This document shows, one piece after another, positions 25,500-34,551 of a DNA stretch of 64,000 bases (positions are counted from its first letter, which is position 1; every line of letters starts with the position of its first letter). A program made the translations under genes and the position numbers. The notes under the pieces were generated by a model. The model saw only the letters and a program-made list of their open reading frames with translations, was not told where the DNA came from and searched no databases. This DNA is from CAZGAQ01 sp964523405 (GTDB lineage: Bacteria; Planctomycetota; Phycisphaerae; UBA1845; Fen-1342): positions 1 to 64,000 of the forward strand of contig CAZGAQ010000018.1 in the NCBI GenBank assembly GCA_964523405.1, written 5' to 3'.

Positions 25500-26144
25500 A
25501 TGCGTGGCATGATGACAATGCGAACGTGTTGTGGGCGATCGGCCGCGGGACACTGGCTGGCATGGCTCGGACTGGGCGTGCCGTTACTCGCATGTGGGTG
25601 CGCCGGATTGACCTACGACCAGATCAAGCTAGGCCAACAACTGCGTGAGTTCGACCGCGTATTCCCCGAGGATCGCGCGCGTCGCACGGAAAGCACGGTC
25701 TGCTTCATGGAGCAGAGCCTGGGCGGACAGACCGAGGCCGTAGTCGTGCTGATCACGCGGGACCGCCGCGTCTCCGGCAAGCTCCACGCGACGCACCTCG
25801 ACCGCCAGCTGGGGTGGACACACGAGACCAGCTACACGCTGGTGGGCGAGATCGACCCGGTGGTGGCAAGGCTCAACTCGACCGGACCAGCCGATACACT
25901 CCGCGCCATTGCGGATCAGCTCATCAGCATCGATGCGGACCAGTCGGCCCGCGACGCGCACGGCTGGATCGCCGCCGGGCTGGTGCGGCTGTTGCAGCGC
26001 TGGCCGCACGTTGGTGATGAGGGGCCGAGTTTCCCGAAGCTACCCGATCTGCTGGAGCGGGTGCCGGCTGGCGGCAAAGCGCAGTTGTCGGTGGATACGC
26101 GGGGGGCGTTCCTGCTGGAATACACTCAGAGCGTACAGCGCTGA
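25500..26144 (+). CDS. Lipoprotein of unknown function
   Basis: 214 residues. Lipoprotein signal: basic start, hydrophobic LAWLGLGVPLLACGC with lipid cysteine C32 (or C34). The mature part is helical/beta mixed with LGQQLREFDRVFPEDRARRT, EAVVVLITRDRRVSGKLHAT and LDRQLGWTHETSYTLVGEID; it ends LSVDTRGAFLLEYTQSVQR. Several close in-frame ATGs (25500, 25509, 25512, 25518) could be the start, and none has a good ribosome site; the first is used. I do not recognise the family. It stands between the divergent TPR gene and the U32 gene, 66 bases from the latter. Confidence 0.72.
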   Translation: MRGMMTMRTCCGRSAAGHWLAWLGLGVPLLACGCAGLTYDQIKLGQQLREFDRVFPEDRARRTESTVCFMEQSLGGQTEAVVVLITRDRRVSGKLHATHLDRQLGWTHETSYTLVGEIDPVVARLNSTGPADTLRAIADQLISIDADQSARDAHGWIAAGLVRLLQRWPHVGDEGPSFPKLPDLLERVPAGGKAQLSVDTRGAFLLEYTQSVQR

Positions 26145-26210
26145 CACCGCGCTTCGGCCCCTGCAAACCAGACGAGCGCGACGCCGGCCGTTGAACAAAG
26201 CAAAGCAGGC

Positions 26211-28781
26211 ATGACAGACGCGACGACAGCGACGACGGGGGGCGCGCGGCCGGAGCTGCTGGCGCCGGCCGGGGACGCGGAGGCACTGCGGGCGGCGGTG
26301 GCGAACGGCGCGGATGCGGTGTACTTCGGGCTGGAGGGGTTCAACGCGCGCCGGCGGGCGACAAACTTCACGTTGGCGGGGCTGCCGGAGGTGATGGCGG
26401 ACCTGCACGCGCACAACGTGAAGGGCTACGTGACGGTGAACACGCTCGTCTTTGAGGACGAGTTGGGGCGCGCGGTCGAATACGCGGAGGGGCTGGCCGC
26501 GGCAGGGGCGGATGCGGCGATTGTGCAGGACCTGGGGGTGGCGCGGCTGCTGCGGCGGATGGTGCCGGAGCTGGAGCTGCACGCGTCGACGCAGATGACG
26601 CAGACGGATGCTCCGGGAATCGAGTGGTTGCGGGAGCGGGGTATCCGGCGGGTGATTCTGGCACGCGAGCTGGCACTGGCGGAGATCACGGCGCTCGCGC
26701 GGGCAACGCCGATGCCGCTGGAAGTGTTCGTGCATGGGGCGCTGTGCATCTCGTACAGCGGGCAGTGCCTGGCGAGCGAGGCGCTGCACGGGCGGAGTGC
26801 GAATCGCGGACTGTGTGCGCAGGCGTGCCGGCTGCCGTATGAGGTGTTGGTGGATGGCCGGTTGCAGCGCGACGAGCGGCGCTACCCACTCAGTCCGCAG
26901 GATCTGGCGGCGTACGATCGCGTGGCAGAACTGGTGCGGCTGGGTGTGGCGGCGTTCAAGATTGAAGGGCGACTGAAGAGCCCGCACTACGTGGCGGTGG
27001 CGACGCAGACGTATCGGGCGGCGATCGACGCGGCACTCGCAAATCGGCCGTTCCGCTTGAGCGCGGAGCAGCAGGCGGAGTTGGCGCAGAGCTTCTCGCG
27101 CGGGTGGACGCACGGGTTCCTGGACGGGGTGAACCATCAGCAACTCGTCGAGGGACGGTGCCCGAAGAAACGCGGCGTGCAGGTTGGGCGGGTGGTCGGC
27201 AGGACGGCGGGCGGGGTGGTCGTGGAGTTTGGGGCGGGGATGCCGGCGCCGGTCCGCGGTGCGAAGCCGGCGTGGCCGGTGAAGCCGGGGGATGGGGTGG
27301 TATTTGACGAGGGGCATCCGGATCAGGACGAGCAAGGCGGGCGGGTATACGAGGTGAAGCCGGCGGGCGGGCCGCGGCGGGCGGAACTGGCGTTCGGACG
27401 CGGGGATGTGAACCTGGCGGCGATCGGGGCTGGGGCGCTGGTGTGGAAGACGGACGATCCGGCTCTGCGGAAACGGCTGGAACGGAGCTACAGCCGGGAC
27501 AAGGTCGTGCGGCCGATGGCGCTGCGCGCGATCGTCACGGGAGTCGTCGGTCGGCCGTTGCGGGTGCGGCTGGAGACGGCGGACGGGCGGACGGTGGAAG
27601 TGGAGTCGGCGGAGGCGTTGCAGGCGGCGGAGCGGCACCCGCTCAGTGTGACGCGTTTGCGTGAGCAATTCGGGCGGCTGGGCGATACGCCGTTTGAGCT
27701 CGGGGCAGTGGAATTGCGGGACGCGAACGGACCGACTGATCCGTGCGGCGTGATGGCGCCGAAGAGCGTGCTGAACGATATGCGGCGGCGCGCGGTGCAG
27801 CAGCTCCTGGAACTGGGAGCGCAGGCGGCACGACGGGCGGTCGTCGAGGCGGATGCGCTGGAGAAGCTGCGGGTGGAGGCACGCGGGGACGCGAATGCCG
27901 GCCCCCCTGCTGAGTCGTCGCGGCCGCGATTGGCCGTGCTGGTGCGGTCGCGGGAGCAGCTTGAGGCGGTTGTGGCATGGTGCCCCCCTACCGGAGTCGA
28001 GTGCGGACGGGTGTACGCCGATCTGCGGGAGGTTGGGGACTACGGGTGGGCGGTGCAGACGGCGCGGGCGGCGGGTCGGGCGATCGCGCTGGCGACACCG
28101 CGGGTGCTGATGCCGAATGAGGAGGGGTTGCTGGAACAGATCGTGGCGGCGCGGCCGGACGGGGTGCTGGTGCGGAGTCTGGGGGCGCTGCAGGTGTTGC
28201 GGCAGGCGGCGCCGGAGTTGGCGCTGGTGGCGGACTTCGGGCTGAATGCGGCCAATGCGCTGGCGGCGCAGGTGCTGCGGGAGGCGGGGGTCGCTGTGGT
28301 GACGCCGAGTTTGGACTTGAGCGGGCGGCAGTTGGCGGGGCTGCTGGCGGACTTTCCGGCGGCGGACGTGGAGGTGCCGTTGCACCTGCATGTGCCACTC
28401 TTTCATACCCGGCACTGCCTGTACGCGGCGAACCTGTCGGACGGGGCGCGGTGCGGGGATTGCGGGTGGCGGTGCGAGAGCCATGAAGTGGCGCTGCGCG
28501 ACCGGAACGGAGTGACGCATCCGGTGCGGACGGACGCGCTGCGGCGGAACGTGGTATACAACGGAGCGGCGCAGTCGGCGGCGGAACTGGTCGCGGGGCT
28601 GGCGGAACAGGGCGTGCGACAGTGGCGGGTGGAGCTGCTGGGAGAGACGGCGGAGCAGAGCCGGGCGCTGCTGGGGGCGTACGGGCGGCTCTTGGGCGGC
28701 ATGGCGGACGCGGCGGAAGTGCTGGCGGAGGTGCAGGCGGCGGGCGGCAGCGTGACGCGCGGGACTTGGGCGTTTGACTAA
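26211..28781 (+). CDS. U32 peptidase-family protein (RlhA/YdcP-like, 23S rRNA hydroxylation type)
   Basis: 856 residues, the length of the long U32 subgroup with a C-terminal extension. The start LLAPAGDAEALRAAVANGAD and DAVYFGLEGFNARRRA (~15-50) is the classic U32 opening; VFVHGALCISYSGQCLAS (~179-196) and NRGLCAQACRLPYE (~205-218) carry the conserved cysteines. The C-terminal extension has a second cysteine group (RHCLYAANLSDGARCGDCG). E. coli RlhA of this family is needed for hydroxylation of 23S rRNA C2501, and other members act in tRNA or ubiquinone hydroxylation; I cannot tell which applies. Soluble, no signal peptide. The ATG at 26211 is preceded by GCAGG. Confidence 0.88.
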   Translation: MTDATTATTGGARPELLAPAGDAEALRAAVANGADAVYFGLEGFNARRRATNFTLAGLPEVMADLHAHNVKGYVTVNTLVFEDELGRAVEYAEGLAAAGADAAIVQDLGVARLLRRMVPELELHASTQMTQTDAPGIEWLRERGIRRVILARELALAEITALARATPMPLEVFVHGALCISYSGQCLASEALHGRSANRGLCAQACRLPYEVLVDGRLQRDERRYPLSPQDLAAYDRVAELVRLGVAAFKIEGRLKSPHYVAVATQTYRAAIDAALANRPFRLSAEQQAELAQSFSRGWTHGFLDGVNHQQLVEGRCPKKRGVQVGRVVGRTAGGVVVEFGAGMPAPVRGAKPAWPVKPGDGVVFDEGHPDQDEQGGRVYEVKPAGGPRRAELAFGRGDVNLAAIGAGALVWKTDDPALRKRLERSYSRDKVVRPMALRAIVTGVVGRPLRVRLETADGRTVEVESAEALQAAERHPLSVTRLREQFGRLGDTPFELGAVELRDANGPTDPCGVMAPKSVLNDMRRRAVQQLLELGAQAARRAVVEADALEKLRVEARGDANAGPPAESSRPRLAVLVRSREQLEAVVAWCPPTGVECGRVYADLREVGDYGWAVQTARAAGRAIALATPRVLMPNEEGLLEQIVAARPDGVLVRSLGALQVLRQAAPELALVADFGLNAANALAAQVLREAGVAVVTPSLDLSGRQLAGLLADFPAADVEVPLHLHVPLFHTRHCLYAANLSDGARCGDCGWRCESHEVALRDRNGVTHPVRTDALRRNVVYNGAAQSAAELVAGLAEQGVRQWRVELLGETAEQSRALLGAYGRLLGGMADAAEVLAEVQAAGGSVTRGTWAFD

Positions 28782-28881
28782 CCGAACGGCGCAGGCGGCT
28801 TGTGGCGCGGGGGGGTTTCGGAGAAACTAGGGGTGAGCGGGAGGCGCCGTTTGACCCCCGCACCCCAGTGAGGGGACTTCG

Positions 28882-30759
28882 ATGAGCATCGTGCACGACA
28901 TCGGTTTGTGGCTGTGGCACCTGCTGCCGGGCAACCCCATTCTCGTGCGCGTGGTTTCCACTGGCGGCAAGCGCGTGCGGCACCTGTGGGCGCGGCTGAT
29001 CTACCTCGTTGTGCTGATGGCGGTGTTCGTGTTCCGCGGGAGTCTGCTGTTCAATGCCAGCTCGGCGTCACTGTCCGAACTCGCTAAGCAAGCCACGCGC
29101 ACCTTTGAGGAAGTGAGCCTCGTACAACTCTTCCTGATGAGCTTCATCGCGCCGGTCTTTTGCGCGGGCGCGATCACGCAGGAGAAGGACGCGAACACGT
29201 TTCACATCCTGCTGACCACACCGCTGAGCAACGCCCAGATCGTGTTGGGGTCGCTGTTCAGCCGGCTGTGTTTCGTATGGGTGCTGCTACTGGCAGGACT
29301 GCCGATCTTCTGCATTACGATGATCTACGGCGGCGTGACGACGCGCGAGATCCTGCAGAGCTTTGGGCTGGCGGCGTGCACGGGACTGATCACGGGCTCG
29401 ATCGCCATCATGATCAGCTTTCTCAAAATCGGCACGCGGCGGACCATCTTCGCCTTCTTCGTCGGTATCGCCGTCTACCTGCTCAGCGTCGGGGCTTTCG
29501 GCCTGTTTCCCACAGGGCAGCTCGCGGTTGCCCCCCTGCCGGCCGGGGCGGCCCAGGGCATGGGGAACGTGGCGCGCATGAGCTGGCTGGCGCCGGTGCA
29601 CCCCTATCTGGCCCTGCGCGTGGTCATCGGCGAGACGCCCGCCCCACCGCTGTCGGATGTGTATAACTACGGCTGGCCGCTGCGCTGGTTGCTGGCGTAC
29701 CCCGAGTACGGCTACATGGTTGTGACGACGCTGGCGTCGGCGGCGATGGTCTTGATCTGTCTCTTCTACGTGCGCCGCGGGGCGCGCGAAGGTGAGGCGA
29801 CGGTCTTCACACGGCTGGCCGAACGGGTGATGCCCAAGAAGCTCGGCGAGCGCCGCCGCAAGCCGCGCCGCGTGTGGCGTAACCCGATTGCGTGGCGGGA
29901 GGCGGCGACGCGGGCTTCGGCCGGTGGGCGGTCGCTGCTGCGACTGCTCTTCATCGTGGCGGGCTTTGTCGCGGCGCTCGTCCTGCTGATCGGGCACCAC
30001 ACGAATGCCTGGGGCCCCAGCGCGGCACCGGTGGTCATCGCTTCGACGCGCGTGTGGTTGACCGCGCTGGTCTGGATCGAGTTGGCCGTCGTGCTGCTCG
30101 TCGTGACGAACACGGCCGCCACGACGCTGACGCGCGAAAAGGAGTCGCTCACGATGGAGCTGCTCCTGTGTACGCCGCTGACGAGCCGGTACATCATCGC
30201 GGGGATGCTGCAGGGATTGGTGCGGCTGGTGGTGCCGCTGATCGCGGTGCCGTTCTTCTCGGTGGCGGCGTTCGCGCTGGTCGACCTGCTGCGGCCGGGG
30301 ACGCCGGCGGTGACGACGCTCGAGGCGGCGGCGCTGGTGCCGCTGCTGATGACGGCGTTTGCGGCGCTGGCGGCAATGATCGGGCTGCACTTCTCGCTGC
30401 TGTCGAAGAAGACCGTGCAGGCGGTGATGATCAGCACGGCCATCGTACTGGGTGCGGCCGGCCTCCTCTGGGCGTGCGGGCAGGCGGTGGCGGGCAGCAG
30501 CAGCGGAGTGGCCGCGGTCGTGCTGCCGTTCACGCCGTTCCCGGCGCTGCAGGCGTTGATTGACCCGTGGCGACTGCTGGAGGCGGGTTCGTCCAGTTTC
30601 GGAACGAGCACGGTCTCCACGTCCGACGTCATCGCCTTTCGCGTGACGCGCGTGATCTTCAGCCTTATCGCGGCGGCCGGGTACATCGGCATCACGTTCG
30701 CCGTGTACAGCAGCATGGTGCGGAATTTCGACATGACGGTGCGGAAGCAGTCGGCGTGA
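28882..30759 (+). CDS. ABC-2-type transporter permease, two-module
   Basis: 625 residues with about 12 membrane helices in two halves. Each half has the ABC-2 permease pattern: APVFCAGAITQEKDANTFHI, LLTTPLSNAQIVLGS in the first (~95-125) and TLTREKESLTMELLLCTPLT in the second (~415-435), both with the EK(D/E)..T..LL.TPL motif of the coupling region. It should pair with an ATP-binding protein, but none lies next to it. GAGGGG is well placed before the ATG. The substrate is unknown; planctomycete permeases of this kind have been linked to drug or lipid export only by analogy. Confidence 0.87.
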   Translation: MSIVHDIGLWLWHLLPGNPILVRVVSTGGKRVRHLWARLIYLVVLMAVFVFRGSLLFNASSASLSELAKQATRTFEEVSLVQLFLMSFIAPVFCAGAITQEKDANTFHILLTTPLSNAQIVLGSLFSRLCFVWVLLLAGLPIFCITMIYGGVTTREILQSFGLAACTGLITGSIAIMISFLKIGTRRTIFAFFVGIAVYLLSVGAFGLFPTGQLAVAPLPAGAAQGMGNVARMSWLAPVHPYLALRVVIGETPAPPLSDVYNYGWPLRWLLAYPEYGYMVVTTLASAAMVLICLFYVRRGAREGEATVFTRLAERVMPKKLGERRRKPRRVWRNPIAWREAATRASAGGRSLLRLLFIVAGFVAALVLLIGHHTNAWGPSAAPVVIASTRVWLTALVWIELAVVLLVVTNTAATTLTREKESLTMELLLCTPLTSRYIIAGMLQGLVRLVVPLIAVPFFSVAAFALVDLLRPGTPAVTTLEAAALVPLLMTAFAALAAMIGLHFSLLSKKTVQAVMISTAIVLGAAGLLWACGQAVAGSSSGVAAVVLPFTPFPALQALIDPWRLLEAGSSSFGTSTVSTSDVIAFRVTRVIFSLIAAAGYIGITFAVYSSMVRNFDMTVRKQSA

Positions 30760-30830
30760 CGGGCGGCGATTCCAAAGAAGAGCCGGGCATGTAATAGCGT
30801 TGGGGCCGCGCGGGCGGCGATGATACGAGT

Positions 30831-31844
30831 ATGGCACGGTTTCAATATCGCGCGCGATTAGCGGGTCTGGAAGTCACCGGAAAGAACGGCGAGCGCTGGC
30901 TCGTGCCGTGGACGGAAATCGACCGGCCCGGCCTGGCGTTCAACCAGGCCACGCGGAAACGGATCCCGGGGCTGCCCAAACGCGGCGGGCAAACCCTGCC
31001 CACCGCAACCGTGTACCGGCTGCGCGAGCGGGCGCTGCGGCGCGAGATCCGCGAGGGACGACACGAGCGGTACTGGAAATGCGAAAGCACGTCCGGAGAG
31101 GCGTTGGGACTGCTGTGCCCCGGCGTACTCATCTTGTTCACCGGCTTCATTGCTGTTCGAGAGGCCGGCGACGTGCCGTGGCACGCGCGCTGGGCGGAGT
31201 TCGCGGGGCTGCCGTGGCAGGTACAGGTGGTGGCCGGCCTCGTGGGAATTCTGGCGGCGGTGGGCCTGGGGACGATGCTTCTGGCCGTTCCGTGGGTGGA
31301 CGTCGTGCGTCCCTGGCGGATCCGCAGGCGGCACGGTCACGTACTGGGGTTGCGAACGACGTCGCGCGGCGTGCACGCAGACTACGCGGACGGACGACAG
31401 GCGTTCTTCGCCTGGTCGGATCTGCAGTCTGCCGACAAGTACGGGGTGGCAACCTTCGCGGACGGGGCGCGCCGTCTGGCGCCGTATTTCTCGTGGCAGC
31501 GCGGGAACTGGCAGATGCTGCTGGCGGCCGTACGCCCGACGTCACGGCGGAACGGCACGGACCACCAGATCGTGCGTCGAATGTGGCGTCGCGCATGGCT
31601 GCTTTTCGGCGGCGCGTGGCTCGTGGGCGCAGGCGCGTTTGCCCTGCTCGCCCATGGCGGGCTCCTGGAAGTATCCCTTCTGCGTGCCGCCGCAGTTTGG
31701 GCTGTTCCCGTGGTCGTTTTCGCCGGCATGCTCAGCCTGGCGACCTGGGAAACCAGCCCGGCAGGCCGGCACAGGCTGCGCGTCCTCCGCGCCCGGTTCC
31801 GTCACGCGCTTCGCCGCCACCGTAGTGTTCGCAGTTGCGTATAA
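30831..31844 (+). CDS. Membrane protein of unknown function
   Basis: 337 residues. The N-terminal ~85 residues are basic and soluble (RARLAGLEVTGKNGERWLVP, RERALRREIREGRHERYWKC). Two helices follow (LGLLCPGVLILFTGFIAVRE and VVAGLVGILAAVGLGTMLLA), then a soluble domain of ~100 residues and two more helices near the C-terminus (LLFGGAWLVGAGAFALLA, AAVWAVPVVVFAGMLSLA). The tail is very Arg/His-rich. It lies 71 bases after the ABC-2 permease on the same strand, so they may share a transcript. Not recognised. Confidence 0.68.
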   Translation: MARFQYRARLAGLEVTGKNGERWLVPWTEIDRPGLAFNQATRKRIPGLPKRGGQTLPTATVYRLRERALRREIREGRHERYWKCESTSGEALGLLCPGVLILFTGFIAVREAGDVPWHARWAEFAGLPWQVQVVAGLVGILAAVGLGTMLLAVPWVDVVRPWRIRRRHGHVLGLRTTSRGVHADYADGRQAFFAWSDLQSADKYGVATFADGARRLAPYFSWQRGNWQMLLAAVRPTSRRNGTDHQIVRRMWRRAWLLFGGAWLVGAGAFALLAHGGLLEVSLLRAAAVWAVPVVVFAGMLSLATWETSPAGRHRLRVLRARFRHALRRHRSVRSCV

Positions 31845-31916
31845 CGCTCCATACGTCAATGATGCACGGGCGGCGGCGGGTGCCGCGCGCGTTGTACCCC
31901 GACGGATGGAGCCCCC

Positions 31917-32765
31917 ATGCCGGTGAAGTTCACCAAGATGCACGGCCTCGGCAACGATTACGTCTACGTCTCGCTGTTCGATCAGCACGTGGACAATCCC
32001 GACGACCTCGCCCGGGCGGTCAGCGACCGCCACCGCGGCATCGGCAGCGACGGGCTCATTCTCGTCGCGCCGCCCAAGGTCCCCGACGCCCAGGTCCGGA
32101 TGATCATGTTCAACGTCGACGGCTCGCGCGGGGAGATGTGCGGTAACGGCATCCGCTGCGTCGCGAAGCTGGCGTACGACCACGGCTTGGCGCGGGTGAA
32201 CCCGCTGCGCGTGCAGACCGACGCGGGTGTCTTGAGCGTGTACCTGACGGTGGGCAACGACGGGCGGGTGCGCGAGGTGCGGGTCGACATGGGCGTGCCG
32301 ATCCTGGAGCCGCGCCGCATTCCGGTGCTGGCCGAGGGCGACCGCGTCATCAAAGCGCCGCTCTCGGTCGAGGGCGACACGCTACTGATGACGTGTGTGT
32401 CCATGGGCAATCCGCACGTGGTGTTCTTCGAACGCGACCTGGCGCGCGTGCCGCTGCGCGAATGGGGCCCGCAGATCGAGAACCACCGCGTCTTCCCGGA
32501 GCGGACGAATGTGCACTTCGTGCAGATCGTGCGGCGCGATTACGTCGGCATGATCACGTGGGAACGCGGCAGCGGCGCAACGCAGGCGTGCGGGACGGGC
32601 GCGTCGGCGGTATGCGTGGCGGGCGTGCTCAACGGGCTGACAGATCGGCGGATCACGACGCGGCTGCCGGGCGGGAGTCTGCAGATCGAGTGGAACGAAG
32701 AGTCGAACCACGTGTTCATGACGGGGCCGGCGGAAGAGGTTTTCACGGGGGAATGGCCGGGGTAG
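31917..32765 (+). CDS. dapF: Diaminopimelate epimerase
   Basis: 282 residues, the normal length. It converts LL- to meso-diaminopimelate in lysine and peptidoglycan synthesis, in the cytoplasm. The N-terminal KMHGLGNDYVYV and HRGIGSDGLILV are family hallmarks; the two catalytic cysteines are C75 in GEMCGNGIRC and C225 in TQACGTGAS. NVDGSRGEMCG has the expected substrate loop. Start: ATG at 31917 with GGAG 5 bases upstream. Its presence implies a meso-diaminopimelate wall in this organism, which agrees with peptidoglycan in planctomycetes. Convergent with mcsB. Confidence 0.97.
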   Translation: MPVKFTKMHGLGNDYVYVSLFDQHVDNPDDLARAVSDRHRGIGSDGLILVAPPKVPDAQVRMIMFNVDGSRGEMCGNGIRCVAKLAYDHGLARVNPLRVQTDAGVLSVYLTVGNDGRVREVRVDMGVPILEPRRIPVLAEGDRVIKAPLSVEGDTLLMTCVSMGNPHVVFFERDLARVPLREWGPQIENHRVFPERTNVHFVQIVRRDYVGMITWERGSGATQACGTGASAVCVAGVLNGLTDRRITTRLPGGSLQIEWNEESNHVFMTGPAEEVFTGEWPG

Positions 32766-32781
32766 CCGGGGGGACAGCATG

Positions 32782-32831
32782 CTGCAAGGCAGAGCCTTGC
32801 AGTACGTCAGGCACGGAGGCCTGGCGCTACG
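32782..32831. repeat. Dispersed hairpin repeat between converging dapF and mcsB
   Basis: First part: CTGCAAGGC-aga-GCCTTGCAG (32782-32802), a perfect 9-pair hairpin with a 3-base loop. Second part: GTCAGGCAC...GCCTGGCGCTACG (32806-32831), which matches the units at 5174-5254 closely. The hairpin pair lies where a bidirectional terminator is needed. Confidence 0.55.
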
Positions 32832-32860
32832 GGTATGCGGCGCACGTCAGGGTACCGGGG

Positions 32861-33922
32861 TCAATTCGTGTGGAGGCGGGCGCGGATGAAGGCGGCACGT
32901 TCCACGCTGCGCTGCTCGCCGCTGAGGCGCTCGCCGTGCAGCTTCTGGAGGTGCGCCGGCTGAATCTGCAGGAACAGCTCGTTGAGCGTCTGCAGATCGA
33001 TCGTCTTGACGCGGCCGACGTGCAACCCCATGCGGATATGCGAGAGGTACTGCATCGCCTCGTGCGAGCTGATTAGCCGGGCATTCTGCAATAGCCCCAG
33101 CGCGCGCCAGATCTTGTCGTCCAGCGCCTGGGGGCGATTGCGCTGCAGTGTTTCGCGCGTGGCGTTCTCGTACTCGACGATCTTGGGGATCACGACGCTG
33201 CGCAGGTCGTCGATGATCTCCTCTTCGGAGCGGCCGAGCGTGATCTGGTTAGAGATCTGGAAGAAGTCGCCAAGGGCCTCGGTGCCCTCGCCGTGCAGGC
33301 CGCGGATCATGAGCTTCATGTCGCGGGCCGCCTGGCCGACTTTCTCCAGTTCGTTGGTGAGGCGCAGGGCCGGCAGGTGCAGCATGACCGAGACGCGGAT
33401 GCCGGTGCCGACGTTGGTCGGACAGGCGGTAAGGTAGCCGTACTGCCCGTCAAAGGCGTAGTCGAGCTGCTGCTCCAGCACGTCATCCAGGGCGTTGATC
33501 TGCTCCCAGGCCTCGTCAATCTGCAAGCCGCTGCGCATCACTTGCAGCCGCAGGTGGTCCTCTTCGTTGACCATGATGGCGGCGGACTCCATGGGGTCGA
33601 AGACGACGGCACGGCTGCCGCTGCCATCGGCATGCTGCTTGCTGATGAGGTGCCGCTCCACGAGCAGGGCGCGATCCAGCTCGTCGAGGTTCTCCAGGTC
33701 GAGATGCACGTAGCTCTTGAGCGGCTCGGCCCGCTTCATGCCGGAGCTGATGGTCTCGGCAATCTCGCGGCGCGCGTCTTCGTTGGCGCGGGTCAGGAAG
33801 GGAAAACCGCTGATGTTGCGGGCCAGGCGGATGCGGGTCGAGATGACGATCTCGTGCATCGGCCCGATGCCGCGCAACCACTCCCCCGCCCGCCGAACGA
33901 CTTCATCCAGCGGCCCGCTCAT
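32861..33922 (-). CDS. mcsB: Protein arginine kinase McsB
   Basis: 353 residues, matching the ~360-residue McsB family. Phosphagen-kinase motifs: IVISTRIRLARNISGFPF (~25-42), TACPTNVGTGIRVSVMLHLP (~170-190, the NVGTG arginine-ATP loop) and RGLHGEGTEALGDFFQISNQ (~222-241). It phosphorylates arginine residues on proteins, marking them for ClpCP degradation in Bacillus. The mcsA gene overlaps it by 4 bases (ATGA), so they are co-translated. No clpC or ctsR gene is in the window. Family call is firm; degradation role by analogy. Confidence 0.96.
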   Translation of the reverse strand: MSGPLDEVVRRAGEWLRGIGPMHEIVISTRIRLARNISGFPFLTRANEDARREIAETISSGMKRAEPLKSYVHLDLENLDELDRALLVERHLISKQHADGSGSRAVVFDPMESAAIMVNEEDHLRLQVMRSGLQIDEAWEQINALDDVLEQQLDYAFDGQYGYLTACPTNVGTGIRVSVMLHLPALRLTNELEKVGQAARDMKLMIRGLHGEGTEALGDFFQISNQITLGRSEEEIIDDLRSVVIPKIVEYENATRETLQRNRPQALDDKIWRALGLLQNARLISSHEAMQYLSHIRMGLHVGRVKTIDLQTLNELFLQIQPAHLQKLHGERLSGEQRSVERAAFIRARLHTN

Positions 33923-34416
33923 GCGTTCTCCAGTTCGCGGATGCGATCTCGCAGCTTCGCCGCCCGTTCGTAGTCCTCCGCCGCCACCGCCTCGTCCAGC
34001 ATGCGTTTCAGACGCCGGATATCCTGTTGCGGCTTCCGCACCTGCCCCAACGACTTGGGGACCTTGCCGACATGCGTCGTCGCCCCACCATGCGTGCGCT
34101 CCAGCAACCGACCGATCTGCTCCTTGAAGACCTCGTAGTCGTGCGGGCAACCCAGCAGGCCCTGGTTGCGAAACTCGACGTAGCTGATACCACACTGGTC
34201 GCAGACCAGGGTGCTCAGGTCGGCCGCGCCCGCTTTGCTGCCGGCGATGAAGTTCTCCAGGATTTCGTTGAGGTCCACCTGCGGCTTGGCCTGCAAGAGC
34301 CCCTCCTCGCCCGCGCAACGATCACACAGATGCCGCTCGGCCTTGTTGCCGGAACGGTCGATGTCCGTCAGGTGAAACGTTGCCTGGGCCTTCTTGCAGC
34401 GCTCGCAAAGCCCCAT
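33919..34416 (-). CDS. mcsA: McsA-like zinc-finger protein with UVR motif
   Basis: 165 residues. Two CxxC pairs at the N-terminus (CERC, CDRC) and two further ones (CDQC, then GCPHDYEVF) form the zinc-binding region that partners McsB; the C-terminal ~40 residues hold a UVR motif (LKRMLDEAVAAEDYERAAKL), as in McsA, UvrB and ClpC. In Bacillus McsA activates McsB kinase. The ATG at 34416 has CGGAG 8 bases upstream; an in-frame GTG at 34425 is less likely. First gene of the mcsA-mcsB operon. Confidence 0.93.
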   Translation of the reverse strand: MGLCERCKKAQATFHLTDIDRSGNKAERHLCDRCAGEEGLLQAKPQVDLNEILENFIAGSKAGAADLSTLVCDQCGISYVEFRNQGLLGCPHDYEVFKEQIGRLLERTHGGATTHVGKVPKSLGQVRKPQQDIRRLKRMLDEAVAAEDYERAAKLRDRIRELENA

Positions 34417-34453
34417 TACTGCCACTCCGTGAAGATGTTACAACTTAACGGCG

Positions 34454-34482
34454 ATGGTAGAAGGCCGGCTGGGGGGAGTCAA
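34454..34482 (-). promoter_or_regulatory. Promoter of mcsA-mcsB
   Basis: On the minus strand TTGACT (34482-34477), 17 bases, TACCAT (34459-34454); start site about 30 bases before the mcsA ATG. The -35 matches 5 of 6, the -10 4 of 6. A small hairpin GCCAGC-ctc-GCTGGC (34487-34501) lies immediately upstream. No CtsR-type heptamer direct repeat was seen. Confidence 0.5.
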
Positions 34483-34551
34483 GAGAGCCAGCCTCGCTGG
34501 CGCCAGTCCGGAGGCACCCGGACCCGGTGCGCCCGGAAAAGGCGCACGGCG

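Noticed and set aside
26040..28520. Open frame of 826 codons opposite the U32 gene
   Set aside because: Only Arg/His/Pro/Leu-rich low complexity; the U32 motifs are on the plus strand.
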